Shown piece after piece: positions 62,612 to 64,000 of a DNA stretch of 64,000 nucleotides. Within the stretch, counting starts at the first letter, position 1. Each line of letters starts with the position of its first letter. A program made the translations under genes and the position numbers. The notes beneath the pieces are model-generated. The model searched no databases, had not been told where the DNA came from, and saw only the letters and a program-made list of their open reading frames with translations. Origin of the DNA: Bacteroidota bacterium (lineage in GTDB: Bacteria; Bacteroidota; Bacteroidia; AKYH767-A; 2013-40CM-41-45); NCBI GenBank assembly GCA_004295015.1, contig SHNE01000048.1, positions 30,745 to 94,744 on the forward strand. Reading direction: 5' to 3'.

Positions 62612-63613
62612 CTATATATTCTTACCGGCCGGAATAAAAGTTGTCACTTTGTGATTCACCGGTGGAACGGTACGGAGATATTCATATATAGCCCCAAGGT
62701 CTTCCACAGTCATACCGCCTAATTTTGTCCAAGGCATTATGGTATTTTTTTGATGTTCCTGAACCGGAATCATAACTTGTCCGGAAGCGGAATCAACAAA
62801 GGCTTTGAATTTACCAATGAAGGCTTCCTTTGACATCAAGCCGATTCCGGTTTCGTTATCAGGAGTAATATTAGAGGAATATATCTCATCACCATTTGGC
62901 ATTTTGAATCTGAATCCTCCGGCAAATTCCATTCCCGGCAAGAATTCTCCCTGGACTGCTTTCGTGTGACAATGAATGCAGGCCGCAGCATTAATCATAT
63001 ACTTTCCGTACTCAACCGAGTTAGATTTGTCAGGAATTGATGCCAGAGTGGAAGCAGGTGCCGGAATTGTTTTAACTATGAAGTTTACCGGAAACTTGAG
63101 TTCACGTTCAGGAATTTTATTTTCAATGGCGGGAAGCGTACGTATGTAAGCCATGATACTTAAAATATCTTCTTTGGCCATTCCGGCAAAATGCGTGTAT
63201 GGCATAAGTGGAAACAGTGCTTCGTTATTTTTATCTATTCCTGATACTATTGCACGATATAATTCTCCATTAGACCAATTTCCAATTCCTGAAGGAGTAA
63301 TGTTTTTTGCATAAATTACCCCGGGCACATCAGCCAATGCTTCGTCAAAGGCGGTACCACCTTTCCCAAAGGTTCCGTCAACGATCGGGCCAGCATAAAA
63401 CTCAAAGTTTCTGTCGCTGTGACAGTCAATACAACCGGTCACATGATGTGCAAGATATTCTCCGCGTGCAATTCTTTCAGGTGTTGACTCAATTTGAAAA
63501 TCATCAACAGAAATTTTTACCGGGTATGCAGAGTTGAAGTATAGTAGTCCGGCTGCTGCAGCTAGAACAAGGAATAAAAAAAGGAAGCCAAGTATGCGAA
63601 GTAATTTTTTCAT
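62612..63613 (-). CDS. Membrane-anchored dihaem cytochrome c
   Basis: This 333-residue protein has an N-terminal TM anchor (LLRILGFLFLFLVLAAAAGLLYF) and two haem-binding sites, CIDCH and CIHCH, in two cytochrome c domains (about 45-165 and 195-325). Distal Met candidates are in LFPLMPYTHFAGMAKED and NTIMPWTKLGGMTVEDL. The N-terminal blocks (IARGEYLAHHVTGCIDCHS, SNGELYRAIVSGI) recall the cytochrome subunits of membrane alcohol and gluconate dehydrogenases, but no dehydrogenase lies near, so its donor is unknown. It acts in the periplasm as an electron carrier. Confidence 0.88.
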   Translation of the reverse strand: MKKLLRILGFLFLFLVLAAAAGLLYFNSAYPVKISVDDFQIESTPERIARGEYLAHHVTGCIDCHSDRNFEFYAGPIVDGTFGKGGTAFDEALADVPGVIYAKNITPSGIGNWSNGELYRAIVSGIDKNNEALFPLMPYTHFAGMAKEDILSIMAYIRTLPAIENKIPERELKFPVNFIVKTIPAPASTLASIPDKSNSVEYGKYMINAAACIHCHTKAVQGEFLPGMEFAGGFRFKMPNGDEIYSSNITPDNETGIGLMSKEAFIGKFKAFVDSASGQVMIPVQEHQKNTIMPWTKLGGMTVEDLGAIYEYLRTVPPVNHKVTTFIPAGKNI

Positions 63614-64000
63614 GGCGAAGAGATTTTAGAGTATGCTAAGTGTGAGTTTAGTGAATTAAAATTCAGAAAAATATCAATACAATCAAAATTTATTAATTGA
63701 AAATTATGAACAAAGCTAAACGATTCAATTGTCCATTTTGGCGCATTTTTATTTTGCGAATATCAAACTTAAACGCTCTGATTCAAATCATAGGGTTTAA
63801 ACAAAAGGAATTTTACCTTTGAGAAGTGAATTATCCATATGGAGAATTTTGATTATTTACATTTTACTGCGGGATTGTAAGCTCCCCTTTTTTTCAGACC
63901 ATTTAAAAATGGAGAATCGAAGTTAATTATTTAATTGCATTGGACATTGAAATATTGATAAGTCTCTTTTAATTTCATCGGATTGACTTGTCAACATTTC
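63614..64000. other. Intergenic region at the window end, 387 bp
   Basis: It has no supported gene. It contains a candidate plus-strand -7 box TACCTTTG (63814-63821) and, 8 bp further, a 20-bp near-palindrome around CCATATGG (63829-63848). A gene beyond 64000 may be controlled by these. Confidence 0.5.

Noticed and set aside
1..64000. CRISPR arrays, tRNA or rRNA genes, insertion sequences, prophage
   Set aside because: No regular short repeats with spacers, no cloverleaf or rRNA segments, and no transposase or phage protein was seen.

Overview
The window is a chromosomal segment from a member of the Bacteroidota. The taxonomic evidence is concordant. Four large secreted proteins end in the Por/type IX (T9SS) sorting tail, with 'YPNP' or 'FPNP' followed by a beta-rich stretch and a basic end. 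Several starts are preceded by the group's TTTG-N19/20-TAnnTTTG promoter, and Shine-Dalgarno sequences are almost absent. DUF4290, DUF6132 and a Bax-inhibitor homologue occur, menaquinone is made by the futalosine route (MqnB, MqnD), and the base composition is A+T-rich. Genus and species cannot be fixed from this window. I see no rRNA, tRNA, CRISPR array, intact insertion sequence or prophage.

Layout. 1-7017: an M20 peptidase whose 5' end lies outside the window, an AHSA1-like protein, an SF2 helicase, and a very large orphan PAS histidine kinase. 7193-11636: a compact five-gene set (ECF sigma factor, one-TM protein, CnrR/Spy-like periplasmic sensor, MbnP-like protein, MbnH/MauG-like dihaem peroxidase) followed by a secreted YHYH protein. 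This looks like a metal-responsive periplasmic module and is the most interesting block. 11760-18086: a small helical protein, a small exported protein with a textbook promoter, a CzcA-type RND pump fused to its own TolC-like outer-membrane channel, and the CzcB-like adaptor. 18197-27346: T9SS cargo proteins, a TonB-dependent receptor with a small upstream protein and a downstream methyltransferase, and a cation/proton antiporter. 27570-43132: housekeeping genes (UvrD, DUF4290, a sphingolipid-type desaturase, MurA, a TlpA-like thioredoxin, GrpE-DnaJ, an ABC exporter, Ppx/GppA, an NtrC-like regulator, a YD-repeat-like protein, a DAACS symporter).

43319-46820 (minus strand) is a sulfur/persulfide cluster. 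It holds a Crp/Fnr regulator, a half-size TauE/SafE transporter, an MBL-fold hydrolase with two rhodanese domains, DUF6132, a rhodanese interrupted by a single in-frame TAA, and an intact rhodanese. Two promoters in this cluster share a 24-bp Crp/Fnr-like box placed exactly 17 bp from the -7 element (consensus in one, one base off in the other), so one regulator probably drives the set.

47085-63613: a T9SS protein with duplicated DUF4397 units, AlaS, an M23 peptidase, a MerR-type regulator, HldD, MqnD-MqnB, a eukaryotic-type PTPS next to GTP cyclohydrolase I, a Bax inhibitor homologue, FabD, a GH3 enzyme, a secreted propeller-like protein, a deoxynucleoside kinase with a histone-like basic tail, and a membrane-anchored dihaem cytochrome c. 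Three stretches longer than 300 bp have no supported gene (20048-20492, 62065-62611, 63614-64000).
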